The notes under the pieces are model-generated. The model saw only the letters and a program-made list of their open reading frames with translations. It was not told the origin of the DNA and did no database searches. The translations under genes and the position numbers were made by a program. DNA of 6,078 nt from Methanobacteriota archaeon (GTDB lineage Archaea; Thermoplasmatota; DTKX01; GCA-020343715): assembly GCA_030597775.1 (NCBI GenBank), contig JAUVRF010000126.1, positions 1 through 6,078 of the forward strand, in the 5' to 3' direction. This document shows, piece by piece, positions 5,975-6,078 of the stretch; position 1 is the first letter of the stretch; every line of letters begins with the position of its first letter.

Positions 5975-6052
5975 TGGTAGCGGGGAGTGGATTTGAACCA
6001 CTGATCTACGGGTTATGAGCCCGTCGGGATTTCCTAGCTACCCCACCCCGCT
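5975..6052 (-). tRNA. Initiator tRNA-Met (anticodon CAT), CCA encoded
   Basis: The minus strand folds as a complete tRNA. The acceptor is AGCGGGG (6046-6052) with CCCCGCT (5979-5985). The D arm is closed by GGG/CCC, the anticodon stem is ACGGG/CCCGT with loop CTCATAA, and the T arm is AGTGG-TTCAAAT-CCACT. The discriminator is A, followed directly by an encoded CCA (5975-5977). The A1:U72 pair and the GGG/CCC base of the anticodon stem are known marks of archaeal and eukaryotic initiator tRNAs, whereas bacterial initiators have a C1/A72 mismatch. No intron is present. A pyrimidine-rich stretch just downstream (about 5963-5975) could serve as the terminator. Confidence 0.95.
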
Positions 6053-6078
6053 ACGAGGTGACTGGGTAAATCCGGTTA

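Noticed and set aside
6068..6078. AAATCCGGTTA at the right edge, resembling a half of the feoA palindrome
   Set aside because: Only part of a half-site is visible, with an extra C, and the window ends there. It cannot be called a site.
1..6078. CRISPR arrays, insertion sequences, integrase sites, defence genes
   Set aside because: No direct repeat series, transposase-like protein or terminal inverted repeats were seen. A tRNA is present, but no repeated tRNA 3' end that would mark an integration event.

Overview
The window looks like a piece of an archaeal chromosome. The main evidence is the tRNA at the right end, which has the hallmarks of an archaeal initiator tRNA-Met: anticodon CAT, an A1:U72 acceptor pair and three G:C pairs closing the anticodon stem. 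Candidate promoters are TATA-like rather than bacterial -35/-10, and Shine-Dalgarno sites are of the GGAGG/GGTGAT type. The DNA is GC-rich with many AGG arginine codons. That would fit a GC-rich euryarchaeal or Thermoplasmatota-type lineage, but the exact placement is a guess. All recognised genes lie on the minus strand, so the window reads right to left.

Right part: initiator tRNA-Met (5975-6052, CCA encoded), a promoter region, then a full-length M32 (Taq-type) zinc metallocarboxypeptidase (4347-5858). A 99-base gap (4248-4346) follows. It holds a perfect 16-base palindrome, ATTCGGTTAACCGAAT, ending two bases before the feoA start codon. The palindrome resembles DtxR/IdeR-type operators.

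Centre and left: a compact ferrous-iron uptake operon with coupled genes: feoA (3972-4247), feoB (1907-3967), a four-helix membrane protein of unknown function (1402-1902), a FeoC-like winged-helix protein with four cysteines (1086-1400) and a DtxR/MntR-type metalloregulator (568-1089). Gaps are 4, 4 and 1 bases, and the last pair overlaps as GTGA. A further membrane protein of unknown function (1-504, cut by the window edge) follows after 63 bases.

The likely logic is a self-contained iron circuit. FeoB with FeoA imports Fe2+. The DtxR-type protein, encoded at the operon's end, probably binds the palindrome when metal is plentiful and closes the operon. The FeoC-like protein may add an Fe-S or redox input. 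The unusual points are the extra four-helix protein between feoB and feoC, the mixed metal site and cysteine-bearing tail of the regulator, and two putative sensors in one operon. No mobile element, CRISPR array or defence system was seen.
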